From Phoronis australis (Eukaryota; Phoronida; Phoronidae): a stretch of 64,000 nucleotides of DNA. Position numbers and translations under genes: made by a program. This document shows, one piece after another, positions 1-11,500 of the stretch; within the stretch, counting starts at the first letter, position 1; each line of letters opens with the position of its first letter. Under the pieces are notes generated by a model. That model was not told the origin of the DNA. It saw nothing but the letters and a program-made list of their open reading frames with translations, and did no database searches. The stretch lies in the NCBI GenBank assembly GCA_002633005.1, contig NMRA01000442.1, positions 62,001 to 126,000 of the forward strand. The letters are read 5' to 3'.

Positions 1-1429
1 AATTGCGCGCGCGCTTCCGTCGACACTTCTGAAGTAGCCAAACATTTTAGATGGATCCACCGCTGAAAGAGCAGCCCTATAGTTCATTTCTTTAGGTAAG
101 CTTCTTTACTCTAAGATATGGTTTGATTTGATTAGGGAAAATACTATGGTGCCGCAACCCTGATATTCAGGCGAACTGACTGTCATGCTATTACACTCCA
201 CACGTTTGTAACTCAAATTTGACTGGTGTATAGGAAAATTGTCTTGCACAATATCATACAGTGTACATGTACATGTAATATTTTTGAAAAAAATCGTTTT
301 CCGAAGAATTGCTATTGTGGCGGCCGCCGTGGTCTGGTCGCCAGTCCGTTTGAAGATGCACTTTAACAAGTTATGTCTACATGTATACAAAGAGTGACCA
401 AGGGGGCACTCACACTGACAAAGTGACCGCGCATTCGCGAAAAGTGTACAGTTCCAGAAATTGCGGGGAGGCTGTACAGCAAAGTCTTGCGGGACTCGTG
501 CGATGTTCAATAGGCCTCTTAAGGAGCCCTAGTTCCGACCTCAATACCTACCGTCTGTCTACCTGCAATAAGCACCACTGCCGTCTTCTACACTGGGAAT
601 TTCCGCAGAAAGGCCCACCCGATGAAACGCCCATGCCTATGGGCATTTATTTGATGTTAGTACTTCGGGTTTCAAGCGTTCAGACATGGAGACGTTTATT
701 CTTAAAAATGGCAACAGATGCAAATAGGTCCTGGGATACAACGTCTAGGTTTGAAGTAGTTCATGATGAACGGATCAAATTTAGTTGCGCATGTAAGTCT
801 TTTGAAAGGACTTGGCAACCTCAGGGGGCTTAGTGCCAACTGAGCTGCGAAACGAGATGCTGACATTATACATGTAGAAGCTTACAAGCTCATTGACACA
901 GCAGTTGACGAAGTGCAAGCGTTGGGAACAAACATCGAAGATGTCTGGGTAGAATGGTTCCAAGACGATATACTGATTCCTCGGCAGTCCAGACAACATA
1001 AGGATAGGACTAATGTTCCTGGAGAAACACCCAGCTAATAACTTACAATTCTACACAGTTTGTACGGTTTTTTATGCTTGTGTACAGTGAAAACGAAATA
1101 GGGATTATTTGTGGTCATGCCAAATTTACCCAGTACAGCAGAGGGTCTACGAGCGCACAGAAACTGATTCTGGTTTGTAGGCTATTTCTACTTGGCTCTT
1201 TCTGCTTCATATCCGAAATCTATTTCACGTAGTGCGTAGTTAAATTTGTACTCAGTACTTGTTTCTTCCAGTGAGTACTACAGAACGGTGCGAAAACCCT
1301 TCCGAGACAACCTCCCGTAGCTGAGTTGACCACCTGTTGTGTAAAATACACGTATGAGCAATCACTGGGGATTAAAAAGTGTCTAGAGAGAAGTTTTCAA
1401 TTCAAAAATTTTTGCATAGTACACTTTAG
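1..1429. other. Intergenic or intronic, no gene seen
   Basis: Open frames here are short and have no recognisable domain. The M13 gene should continue leftward through this region, but no exon with a recognisable peptidase motif was found. A partial element copy lies at 594-715. Confidence 0.5.
594..715. mobile_element. Partial second copy of the palindromic-ended element
   Basis: Sequence from 594 (GGGAATTTCCGCAG) through GATGAAACGCCCATG and GGGCATTTATT resembles the left end of the 4992-5661 element, including the GATGAAACGCCCATG run shared with 5019-5033, followed by a weaker match through CAGACATGGAGACGTTTATT. Only one end can be seen. Confidence 0.5.
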
Positions 1430-1735
1430 GTCTCGCGACGGACCAGGCCAGCTTGATTTGCGTAGATATTGAGTTCCAGTGTACTTCTGGTCCCTCGGCG
1501 AACTAGTCTTGTGATGTTTTTTACCAAAGTGTACTTTGTAAAACTGTTTATCTCAGCCAGCAGTGTTTGGTCCCGCGAGAGATCGACTATTTTTATAGGG
1601 ACAATAAGCACAGGTGAACTTTTGGTTTCGTGACGGACCAGGCGAGCCTTTTTCTGTACTCTCAGTGTACACCTGGTCCCTCTGCGAACTGGTCCTGTAT
1701 ACCTTTTCACCACGGTGTACAGAATGTTTTGGTTT
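1430..1735. repeat. Imperfect tandem repeat built on GACGGACCAGGC / CTGGTCCCTCGGCGAAC
   Basis: The motif CGACGGACCAGGC occurs at about 1436 and as TGACGGACCAGGC at about 1632; CTGGTCCCTCGGCGAACT at about 1486 and CTGGTCCCTCTGCGAACT at about 1673; related TTTGGTCCCGCGAGA lies at about 1567. Motif order is preserved with a period of about 190, giving roughly one and a half to two units with sub-repeats in both orientations. A minus-strand open frame across it shows recurring LVRRGT / LVRRET words but nothing that looks like a gene. Confidence 0.65.
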
Positions 1736-3274
1736 CGTGAAACTGTTTTCAGGTGATTTGTTTCTTGGTACGTTTGACGTTTTTTAAGTGTTGTGAACGT
1801 GATTCAGCTTAATAAAGTGATATCTAATTGTTTATTGTCGCTTTTAGTAATAGACTAAGAGCTGAGAGCACCATAGTTCGCCATTTTTTCTCGTAACGAG
1901 ACAGAGCTCATGTTTATTTCCGAAATAACAGTGCAGGTCTTCGTTCTTAAACAACTTGAGGCTGATGTTACGCTATCATCTGATATTCAAGTTTCACGCC
2001 CCGTCGGTGCTCCTTATGCTCTTGAATATTTGGTAATTGTCTAAACCCCTGTATACACATCACACTTTTTCGTATACGACTTTTCGTATGCTACAAAAGG
2101 TGTGTGTAAGCAGATGTTCCAACAAAAATTTTTGTTGGTGGCGTGCCTCATACCCAGATGTGCACAAACATGGTTTCACGAAACTTATGAGCCATTAGTT
2201 CATGTGACGAACTCGATAACTATTTTAAGTTATCTTAAGGAAAACCCCAGAGGCATGTTAAGTGCCAGAAACTTAACAGGATGCGTGGAAATGTCACTAT
2301 ATGGCTAAAAAAACAAAAAAATTGTCTTACACGGGAGGGGTGTTCCCCCGCTCGGCGCCACACGCCTCGGATTCGACCTTTGCAGAATCCTAACCCCCCC
2401 CTTACTGAAAACGTAGATCCGCCACTGACGCCAAACGCAAGGTTGGAACGTCAGACGAAGTGCACAAATTGATCGAGGAATTCAATGGGTGGCCTTTTTT
2501 TCTTTGCTTCAATGGAATGGCACGGATGTCGTAACTCCTGGTCTTGCCCTATGACAAGCAGTTTGTACCTCGCGGGATGGACATCGCAATAATATATAAT
2601 ACTGTAAGACAGTTTTCCGTATGTCACAGAGCGAGACAATATAATGATGTGGCGAGACTGCAAAACAAGGGGAACAGGCCCTCCAAAACAGTTCGAGAAT
2701 TTAAATTTTATTATTGGTTGACAGAATGCAGTCACGTGGAGGAAGGAACTGGTCATGAGAGACCACAAATCGAATAACGTACTCTTCGTTTCTTCGAAGA
2801 CATAATTAAGTCAAACGATGAAGAATTCAGTGGTTATCACCGAAGAAAACACTTGATTCCACGCAGGCATTCTAGTATACTTAGATGGTCAGTGCTAAGA
2901 CATACGCTTATACCGTTACCGCCGGACATACACGTCACGGATCACGGATATATGGCTGTCTGCACACACTTTCACTCGTGCATTCTTCTAAAGTTAGTTA
3001 TAATCAGCATGACGAATTCCTTCTCCAGCATAACATCCTTTGAAATACCATTTGTAATTGCGTTTCGCACAATTTCGAGTTTTTCTTACGATGCCAGTTA
3101 GTGCTAAGCATTTTACCCCTACTGTATCCAAACTCATTAGCACTTATCATTACATGTGACCAGAATCTACACCACAGAGTTCAATAAGTTTCATTCCAGT
3201 TTGAATATGACAGTTTTTGTCTCCATAGAAAGTTGCACGCCGCATGAAGAAGATACCAAGATATTAGAACTCAC
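1736..3274. other. Expected first intron of the M13-like gene; no exon recognised
   Basis: Downstream of the 3275 donor on the minus strand. At about 2330-2430 there is a C-rich stretch followed by TAGATCCGCCACTGA, also found near the 8542 gap edge (8740), which is probably a dispersed repeat end. Open frames at 2451-2768 (minus) and 2544-2777 (plus) overlap each other and match no family I recognise. Confidence 0.45.
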
Positions 3275-3443
3275 CATCATGTCTGATTCCGATAATGACA
3301 GCCACAATCACTAAGGCAGGTAATACCACGATTATGAAAAGTATCAGTCCCTTCTCAAGAGTTGTGCAGCGCCTGCCGCTATCAGTTCTATAGCTAATTT
3401 CATTGTCCCCGTTCTCAAACTGATTGTAATTTGCTTCAGACAT
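3275..3443 (-). CDS. N-terminal exon of a probable M13 (neprilysin/ECE-like) metallopeptidase
   Basis: A 169-base exon on the minus strand. ATG immediately follows a ttttttgttgcag acceptor and the exon ends GATG|GTGAGT, leaving one base of phase. The 56 residues are a hydrophilic, acidic cytoplasmic part (1-23), basic residues (RR, 24-25), then TTLEKG and a helix of about 20 hydrophobic residues (IIVVLPALVIVAVIIGI), ending RHDG. Positive charges before the helix and no signal peptide give a type II signal-anchor. Neprilysin and ECE proteins have the same layout, with a T-x-LE type motif before the helix and a DDG-type turn followed by CxxxxC after it; the next exon would be expected to start with those cysteines. 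The catalytic HExxH exons are not in the window and should lie to the left. Any type II membrane protein remains possible, so the family is an inference from layout and a short motif. Confidence 0.6.
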
Positions 3444-3848
3444 CTGCAACAAAAAATCGAGTTATTCAGTTAGGTATGAAGTGAATTGCTAATAGATTAC
3501 CGGTATCCACTCACACCCTATCAGAAATTCTGCTAAGGAAACACATTGAAAGAAATGTAGTTCATGTTATTTTAAGACCGGCCATTAAAGACGCTGGCTT
3601 GATTGCCTATCCAAGGTTTTCTAAGGCCAACGTTCGGTCACCTTCTCTAAATTTAGGGGAATGACTCACAAAATGTCATGAATCGTCACCAAGCTGTCAG
3701 AAGACGAATATGTGTAAACATCACGGAACGCTACTGATTTTTGGCTTGGGACAAACGTTTCAGGACGGCAGCCAAAGAGGCGGCTTTGACAGCAGTGCGA
3801 CACAAAATTGGTGGCGGCCGAGGTCGGAAAATTATGATGGGTCGTTGG

Positions 3849-4258
3849 GGGGAAAGTGTCGCCGGAAAAATACGAGCGTAATTATGTACATTACGCCGTT
3901 ATTTACGGCGTTATTTACGCCGTTAATTACGCCGTAAAATTACGTGCGTAATTTAATTCTTTACGGCGTAAAATTACGCTCGTAATTTACTTTAAACTCT
4001 TAGCCAATGACGTTGGGTTTTACAATCCACGGTCGCGCGTGCTCATGGAAATACTTATCTACTGACGGGTTACATGTCTACGGTACGAGCGCTGAATCAT
4101 GGCGGATCAAATCGCTGGTGCAATGTCAGCGATTGTGCAAGAACGAGCTGCCTAGCAACAGTCGTGTATGTTAGGTCAACACTGACTGGTTTAAATTTGG
4201 AACGCAATTTAATTTACGCTCGTAATTACGAGCGTAATTTTACGGCGACACTTTCCCC
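3849..4258. mobile_element. 410-bp element with terminal inverted repeats GGGGAAAGTGTCGCCG
   Basis: The left end GGGGAAAGTGTCGCCGG and the right end, in reverse complement GGGGAAAGTGTCGCCGT, are inverted copies, and the match continues into AAAATTACGAGCGTAATTA-type sequence on both sides. The interior left part is a run of alternating TTACGGCG / CGCCGTAA and TTACGCTCGTAA words, which can fold in many registers. No transposase is encoded. No clear target-site duplication is seen. It looks like a MITE. Confidence 0.75.
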
Positions 4259-4364
4259 TAAACGGCCCACCATAGAAAATGGCTCTGGACCGTTTCTGCA
4301 CACTACGGGTGGCAGTATTTCTTCCCACGATACTGTAGCAAAATGTGGTGTCAGCTTGTTCCAC

Positions 4365-4494
4365 GCAGTTAGCTTACGAATAAGGGGGTGGGGCTGTACG
4401 CTTTTTTCCACCGCAAAGATTGCTAGGACCGCAGTTAGCTTACGAATAAAGGGGGTCCGTACGCTTTTTTCCATCGCAACGATTGCTAGGACCG
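4365..4494. repeat. Two-copy tandem repeat, unit about 66 bases
   Basis: GCAGTTAGCTTACGAATAA, a G run, GTACGCTTTTTTCCA and GATTGCTAGGACCG occur in the same order at 4365-4430 and 4431-4494, with small indels in the G run. Confidence 0.85.
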
Positions 4495-4991
4495 TAGGTT
4501 GTTTCCGGTCGTCATCTTCCCGTGTATTTGCTACGAAATGTGAGTGTTAAGCCTTGTTTCTGTTTTTCAGTTTCTATTAAATGATAGAGTACTTGCTTTT
4601 CATATTATCTGACACCTTCTTAGCCAGTGACCGCTATTAGAGGCTTACTATCTCTTAGCCCCCGGCAATGTCAACACGATGGTTAGTAGAAAATCACGTT
4701 TGTCATAAAACCATAAAATACGTTCATGCGAAACAAAGCAGCTAGTCAAGACTAAAAACTAAACAAATAATAACTTGGTTTAATTTACGTTTTAAAACCG
4801 TATTAAAAAACAAAAATGACAGAAAATTATGAGTCTTTACTGCACTTACTTGATATGAAAGGGCACTTAGTCGGTGACATTCTGTGCCCGCTTGTCGGAC
4901 ACTCAGTCCATCACATTCTCAACACTCAGGATTTTGTGAAAAAAGTGAGCGATATTCATCTCCAGGTAGATGAGGTTTTCACATCCTATTA

Positions 4992-5661
4992 CCGGGATTT
5001 TCCGTAGATATCTCATTCGATGAAACGCCCATGGGCGTTTATTCAGAAATTATGCCAAATATACGCACATAGGCATTTGTTGTCGTGTCAAGTGTCCAGA
5101 CAGTGGGGCGTTTACTTGGAAATTTTCCTCTTAAAGGTCCACTCAGCGTCAACTTGTTGACGCAAATTCAGTTTTGTGAGCAATTATCATTTACAAAAAC
5201 GAACAAGTTGTTGACGAATTATGCATTTATTAACATAAAATTGGAAAAAAACAGTTTTGAATAAATAATGTTAAAGTCAGCAAATCTATGACTTTCCGTT
5301 GACACGCCGCTTTTCCAAAAAAACGCCCGGGCGTTTATTTGGTGTTGCTAAAACGTGTTTACTTGGAAATTTTCCTCTTAAAGGTCCACTCAGCGTCAAC
5401 TTGTTGACGCAAATTCAGTTTTGTGAGCAATTATCATTTACAAAAACGAACAAGTTGTTGGCGAATTATGCATTTATTAACATAAAATTGGAAAAAAAAC
5501 AGTTTTGAATAAATAATGTCAAAGTCAGCAAATCTATGACTTTCCGTTGACACGCCGCTTTTCCAAATAAACGCCCGGGCGTTTATTTGGTGTTGCTAAA
5601 ACGCATGAAATTTTTCTTTTTCTGAATACACACCCATGGGCTTATTTACTGAAATTCCCGG
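4992..5661. mobile_element. 670-bp TA-flanked element with palindromic ends, inserted in the Penelope-like fossil
   Basis: The left end reads CCGGGATTTTCCGTAG and the right end CTGAAATTCCCGG, imperfect inverted copies of each other, with TA directly outside both ends (4990-4991 and 5662-5663). Just inside each end is a second palindrome, CGCCCATGGGCG (left) and CCCATGGG (right). Removing the segment with one TA brings the two reverse transcriptase pieces together with about the spacing expected of the family, which supports these exact boundaries. No coding sequence for a transposase is visible; it looks like a non-autonomous DNA transposon with a TA target site. Confidence 0.7.
5111..5603. 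repeat. Two-copy tandem repeat, period 247, inside the TA-flanked element
   Basis: The segment beginning TTTACTTGGAAATTTTCC at 5111 repeats from 5358 with only a few mismatches and a one-base indel in an A run. Each copy contains an inverted repeat (CAACTTGTTGACG with CAACAAG/GTTGACGAA nearby) and ends in a palindromic AAACGCCCGGGCGTTT, which in copy 1 has lost one arm base run (AAAAAAACGCCCGGGCGTTTATTTGG) and in copy 2 reads AATAAACGCCCGGGCGTTTATT. The high identity suggests recent expansion. Confidence 0.85.
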
Positions 5662-6200
5662 TATGTTTGTCCCCCCCCCTCCCCGAAGACGCTGTTGCAG
5701 TGATTCATGAATGCCTCTGTAATGACCAACAACTTTCGGCAATGACGAGTTTACTTTTTGCGGATGTGAGTGATCTTCTGCAGATTTGTCTAGACACGAA
5801 TTTTTTTCATTTGATCAGCAAATGCATACATTATACATGTACATACACATACCCCGTATCCCTTATTGTCGTCAACTTGTACAAGGAGGAATTTGAAAAG
5901 ACAGCGATGCAGAGTTTGGTTCAGAAAGGTTGATGACACTTTTGTGAATATTTAACAATCTGAAAAAGCAATTTTTCATCTCATTTAAACAATATAGACA
6001 GACTTATTAACTTCACTGAAGAAGAGAGTAGAGACAGTAAGCTCGCGTTCTTGGAACAGTGTCAATTAAGGGTGATCTAGGCCAAACCTCGTACACACAC
6101 AGATCAATATTTACAGTTTGCTCTCATCATTCCATTGATGTTATACCATCCAGCAGACCTGATTGTCTCTGACAACAATGAAAGAGACACACAACATTCG

Positions 6201-7832
6201 TGGCTCTCTGGAAAGGTGCGGATAGGCCTTAGCAATAGTACCAGTAAATTACCAAGATGGGAATTTAACAACGTTGACAGTCCTTAACCAAACGACCTTT
6301 ATAATATACTAATCCTTTACAAGGAGAAAAATTGATTTGAATGGGAAGTCAAGGACTGTATATATTACAAAATTGGAAATCTATCTTTGAACCGAAGAGC
6401 AGGCTTGAGATTTATCCTATCACACACCTGAGACAGTACTAAGTTTCTGCCGATTTTCTCCGAATCCACCAGCGATCGCACAGGCTTGAAAAGGCCAAAA
6501 GACGACTCATAATTTGCTGCACATTATATTCGTACGGCGTAAGTCATAACATAGTACATTGATTTACCAAAAACGGAATTGTACCCAGGGGAAGGGTAGA
6601 GACTGAAAGACCACGAACCTACGTTTCTGACATGGTGTTCCATACACTCGTTCCATAATTTCTGATTTTCAGTGTTTTTTATGGTATATATCCTCTAAAA
6701 CTATTCTGTATGGAAAGCTAATAAACCAGAATTTATAAAAGATGACGCTTAAAGGTCAACATCATACGAGTTATCGCATAACATGCTTAATAAGTGCTTT
6801 CCAAGTTTATCCTTATTTATTGTGTGTGTTTACATCCAGTTTATTACCTTTACCAATTCATATGTTCTTGCGTGTAATTTATGTGATCTATCTGTCTTAT
6901 TTCCATTTGGACCCATTGAGAGACCAGAGTTTTACACTAAATATTGTTACCGATGTAAAAGCTTAGTAACAACCATTTAGTTCAAAGGGAGTGGTCTAAC
7001 CTCAAGTATCAATCATGTTTACAGAGATGGCAGACTTTGTAAGAAGCTTTCAAAATTGTTCCATACATTTGAGGGTTGACGAAAGTACCACAGCACTACT
7101 TTCCTTCAAAGGTTTTTATATATTACAACTTGTGAAGTCACAATACATACCGTTATTTTTTATTTCAACATTGCAACTCATCATGTGCGACTAAAACATT
7201 AGTGACATTTGAATGACAAAGGGCAGACCAAAGGGGCTATTTGGAGAATTGGCCTATCGCCAGGATTATGACGGCCGGCTTAATTGACCAATCAGAATGC
7301 AGCATTCTTGGCACACCTTCGTCTGCGTTTCCAAGCCGCCATTTTACCTGACAAACCACACGCAATCGAGTAAAACTTACCTTAGTCTATAGCTCAAGAA
7401 ATTGTCCGCTAAGAATGGGGAAACAGTGTTGATATGGCGTGTGTAGCACCGACAGCCGTTATGCTGCTCCAGAGTAATATCCCGTCATTTTTTGGCATGT
7501 CCTAAGCCGAAAAATGATGTTGAAAAGCGTAAACTATGGATCAAACTGTACGGCCAAACGAGCAGCTGAACTTAGCGATGTTGCTTGATAACTCGAAGGC
7601 TATTATAAACACAAATATATTACTTCCAAGATACGCATTTTTCAGCTCGGTGGCTATGGTGCAGGGCTATCTCAGATTTTGACTCCCGAGTTGACTACGT
7701 CTGGCCGCCTTTGTCTCGGCACCTGCTGGATCTCAGCACTCTAGCGGTAATCCCCAGAAATTGTTGTTTTCAAGGACATTTTATTTTATGTTTTTTATTT
7801 ATTTCAACCTAATGGACATTATTTTGTTTCGT
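6201..7832. other. Non-coding, no gene seen
   Basis: AT-rich sequence with short frames only. A motif GCCGCCATTTTAC lies at about 7335, and a good splice donor on the minus strand (CTAAG|GTAAGT, exon side ending at 7381) could end an untranslated 5' exon of the M13-like gene. This is a weak suggestion. Confidence 0.35.
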
Positions 7833-8542
7833 NNNNNNNNNNNNNNNNNNNNNNNNNNNNNNNNNNNNNNNNNNNNNNNNNNNNNNNNNNNNNNNNNNNN
7901 NNNNNNNNNNNNNNNNNNNNNNNNNNNNNNNNNNNNNNNNNNNNNNNNNNNNNNNNNNNNNNNNNNNNNNNNNNNNNNNNNNNNNNNNNNNNNNNNNNNN
8001 NNNNNNNNNNNNNNNNNNNNNNNNNNNNNNNNNNNNNNNNNNNNNNNNNNNNNNNNNNNNNNNNNNNNNNNNNNNNNNNNNNNNNNNNNNNNNNNNNNNN
8101 NNNNNNNNNNNNNNNNNNNNNNNNNNNNNNNNNNNNNNNNNNNNNNNNNNNNNNNNNNNNNNNNNNNNNNNNNNNNNNNNNNNNNNNNNNNNNNNNNNNN
8201 NNNNNNNNNNNNNNNNNNNNNNNNNNNNNNNNNNNNNNNNNNNNNNNNNNNNNNNNNNNNNNNNNNNNNNNNNNNNNNNNNNNNNNNNNNNNNNNNNNNN
8301 NNNNNNNNNNNNNNNNNNNNNNNNNNNNNNNNNNNNNNNNNNNNNNNNNNNNNNNNNNNNNNNNNNNNNNNNNNNNNNNNNNNNNNNNNNNNNNNNNNNN
8401 NNNNNNNNNNNNNNNNNNNNNNNNNNNNNNNNNNNNNNNNNNNNNNNNNNNNNNNNNNNNNNNNNNNNNNNNNNNNNNNNNNNNNNNNNNNNNNNNNNNN
8501 NNNNNNNNNNNNNNNNNNNNNNNNNNNNNNNNNNNNNNNNNN
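7833..8542. other. Assembly gap, 710 Ns
   Basis: Continuous run of N. Apparent open frames across it are artefacts. It lies between the last CRIM1 exon seen and the M13-like exon, so missing exons could be hidden here. Confidence 0.99.
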
Positions 8543-11500
8543 TAGCGGAAGAGGGGGGCTCAGACCCCAAATGGCTGCAGAATCGTGTTCCTGTTTTTTT
8601 AGTCCGATAGATTTTCTGAACAGAAGGTCCAACGGTCTACATCCCTGGCCCCTTCAACTTTCGGGCCGCCTGTGCACATACAACTGCACTTTGCCCAATT
8701 CCACGAGGCAACATATGTTGGCCCCCCTGTGGTATCCTAGATCCGCCACTGAATTCCAGACATTAATTTTACTTAGACACAGCCCTAAACCTACCGGAGC
8801 TAACTGTTTGGCCAGGACGAGATGAGTATGTACCTGAGCTATGAACCTGATTTTTTTATCAAAATATTTCGTTACAAGATTAGAAAAGCGCCTAGTCAGA
8901 CACTATAGTGCATGTGTTGACTGTAATCTATGACCTACTTTACTCCAGGAGTCCCACCAGTTGTGACCTACTTTTCATTTGGCGAAATTTAGCAGACGAC
9001 AGAATAAAAATATCGGTGAATCTTCACTGATTTTATTCGAAAGATCATGAAATCTATGGAATCGTACAGATAATTCGACTTTAAGGTACATACCCAGCTT
9101 CACATGAACATATCGTATCAGTGGCCTTGTCACTTGTCAGGTGAAGGTGGCCCCAAGGCCGAGGGGTTCTTCGGATTTTCGCTGGCTCCTCGAGCACTTA
9201 TTTTTTCATCGTCACCTTTACAAATTCCCATATCATGAACGTACGATTCACTGTTGAAAGGCATCGCCTCTTGTCTCTGTCGACGCGTTTTCAAATAGTA
9301 CAAAAACACTCATCGATTCCACCAGGAACGTCGTTTAGCGACAGTGTATTTGCCTCTGTCATCTTGTTGGAATGTCGGGTATCACGTGACTTTTCGCATA
9401 GAGACGGAGCTTGCGATAGGTCAATTCTCCTCGCGGCGTCACGGCTGTACTAGTGGTGATTGAATTACGCATGCGTCGCTGTCTGCCTGTAAACAGCTGG
9501 TAAAAAGACGGATTGTTATCAAAACACGTCGTCGCGCAAAGCCTTATTATTGCTATTTTCCCTGGTGCACGTCTCCGACAGGTGGTCACAAATTACCAAA
9601 AGACTTAAAGTTACTACATTTGTGGAGCATTGCGGTCAAAAGGGTCAACCAACTGAGAAAAAGTGTGTGGATGCCGAAGCCCCTTTGGGAGTTACATAAG
9701 GTTACTTGGTAAGTTTTTAGCAAACAAGTTTCTATCGACATCGTTCGGTGGTGTTATCCCCACCAGTTACCCCACTGAACAACGGGTTTATTGAATGGAA
9801 CTAAGTGTTTCTTTTCGGAAACTCACCCAGGACTCGGATGCCGGGTAGGCTAGCAGCCCATACTCACATATTGTCCTCCAAGGGTGGGAATGCACCCACT
9901 ATAAGAGGTGTGTGGTAAGTGACGCTCAGAAGTCAGGGGTGCCTTTTTCACAGCAGTTTTGCTTCAAAGCTATGCTATGTCCAATAAAATTCTCTAGACG
10001 AGTGAGTTTCCTTATTTTATAGCGGACAACACCCCCAGGACTACCAGATTAGTTACCGAAGTAACATCAATAAGCTATTCAATAAACGTCATAACATTGC
10101 ATTGGAATAAAAATTGACACCTAGAATGAATTTTACTTGTTGAGGTCAGATGCTCATTTTAGATGTCGTGAAAAATACACATTATTAAATCACTTTTAGC
10201 CTGTTTCACATAATTTAATTCAGATCTTAAATAACACTTGGGTACAAAGATTATTAGTTTCTACATAAACACATGAAGATGAAACGTCAAGTATGTTCTG
10301 CCTTACTAAAGTAGTTTTGTCTTGTGTTTTCTTTTATAATTTGCTAATATTTCTCTGACTATTCTGTTACAGGTGAGGGAAAACGACTGAAACCAGCCGC
10401 CTGACCATCTATTTTACCTTTGGACAAAGTGAAAAGTAATCCTTCAGCAATAACCTGAGAGAATTGATCCTAATTCAGAAATTCAGCCTTTGATATGCCT
10501 GATTATGGACTCCATTGTGTAGGAAAATTACAATTATTTTTTAACAATGTTGTTTCTTTATATACTTTTCTTGCATGTGGAACTTTTGCTGTAGACAAGT
10601 TATCACAAAACTTAAAATTGTTCAAAGGCCTTCTTAAGAAAGCTCTAAAAGTAATTACACACACAAACAAATCAAATGCAAACAAAGGGAATACTTCATT
10701 TTGATTGCTGCACATTTCTAGAGGTCAACAGGAAAACGACAATTTCAGCTTTATAAAGAATAAGTACAACTGCACTGTATGGGGTTTTAAAACTGAGGAA
10801 ATATTGTGGTTTCAATAATTAGTGACAAACTTGACTGTCGATGAAAAATTTATTTGATCATCAAAGTGTAACATTAACGGGCTTTCTACTGACAATAAGA
10901 CAATCGATGCAGTCACTGAATGTCATTTCCCCATAATGTGTACCAAATTGAAAAGTTTTCACCATTAGTATAAAGCCTTTCTTCTGAAAGGAATAGGTAA
11001 TGTCACTCAGTGAGAAAGGACAGGTATTTATACCAGATGCTTTTGGTTTTCATTTCACAGAGATCTAGTGTCAATAGCCTATAGAAGCGCTTGTAAAAAA
11101 GGTCCAGTTTCGGCATGTGGCTTTCCTCCAGGTAACCTCATTCAGCCTCAGTTAGATGCTTGAAGGTAAACACAACAGCATATCACTTGACTTGTTTTGT
11201 GCCCAAAATCTGACCCTGAGCTAGACCAGAGTGTCTTTAGCTTCAACCTAGCATGTTTCTTCCAGAAAAGGAAATAAGCTATTGTCCACACATGATTTAT
11301 TGCCTTTGAAAGGGTATCCTCACCAACGAGGCTGACTTGTGTAGCAGTAGATATAGTTCCTCTTCATACACAAACAACACGTTGTCTTATGGTAACTTCG
11401 TACTGAGATTCACATTTCACTAGGGCCACTGACATGTACATTGCGCCATGCAGCACTAATGGTGTGTGGAAATACTGTGGGAAGAGAAAGGAGTAAAAAA

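Larger units (their letters stand above)
4816..6200 (+). pseudogene. Decayed Penelope-like retroelement reverse transcriptase, interrupted
   Basis: Three pieces of a Penelope-like element (PLE) reverse transcriptase are in order on the plus strand. Piece 1 (4816-4991) has CPLVGHSVHHILNTQDFVKK and then DEVFTSYY, matching the PLE block LSPLVGxxxHHVxNSxxFVxxIxD...DEVxVSFDV. Piece 2 (5664-5933) has PEDAVAVIHECL, then DLLQICLDTNFF, then PVSLIVVNLYKEEFE, matching the PLE VDEAVxVI, ELLxxCLxxTYF and GSPVSPIVANLYMEEFE blocks. Piece 3, frameshifted (about 5925-6140), has VDDTFV (catalytic box, aromatic residue lost), a FTEEE segment and THTDQYLQF, which is typical of PLE just after the palm. Stops, frameshifts and a 670-bp insertion between pieces 1 and 2 make it dead. 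No GIY-YIG endonuclease was seen. It is a mobile-element fossil, not a host gene. Confidence 0.8.

Noticed and set aside
2451-2777. Overlapping frames on both strands, considered as a transposase fragment
   Set aside because: No catalytic motif or family word was recognised on either strand.
5667-5933. Taken at first as a free-standing 88-residue host protein
   Set aside because: Its words match the Penelope-like reverse transcriptase and continue the 4816 fragment, so it is part of a retroelement fossil.
6742-6980. Hydrophobic plus-strand frames, considered as a membrane protein exon
   Set aside because: Composition follows the local T-rich sequence; no splice support and two frames overlap.
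7761-8825. Long open frames across the N runs (also 25538-26391)
   Set aside because: They are open only because N codons are read as X; no real coding evidence.
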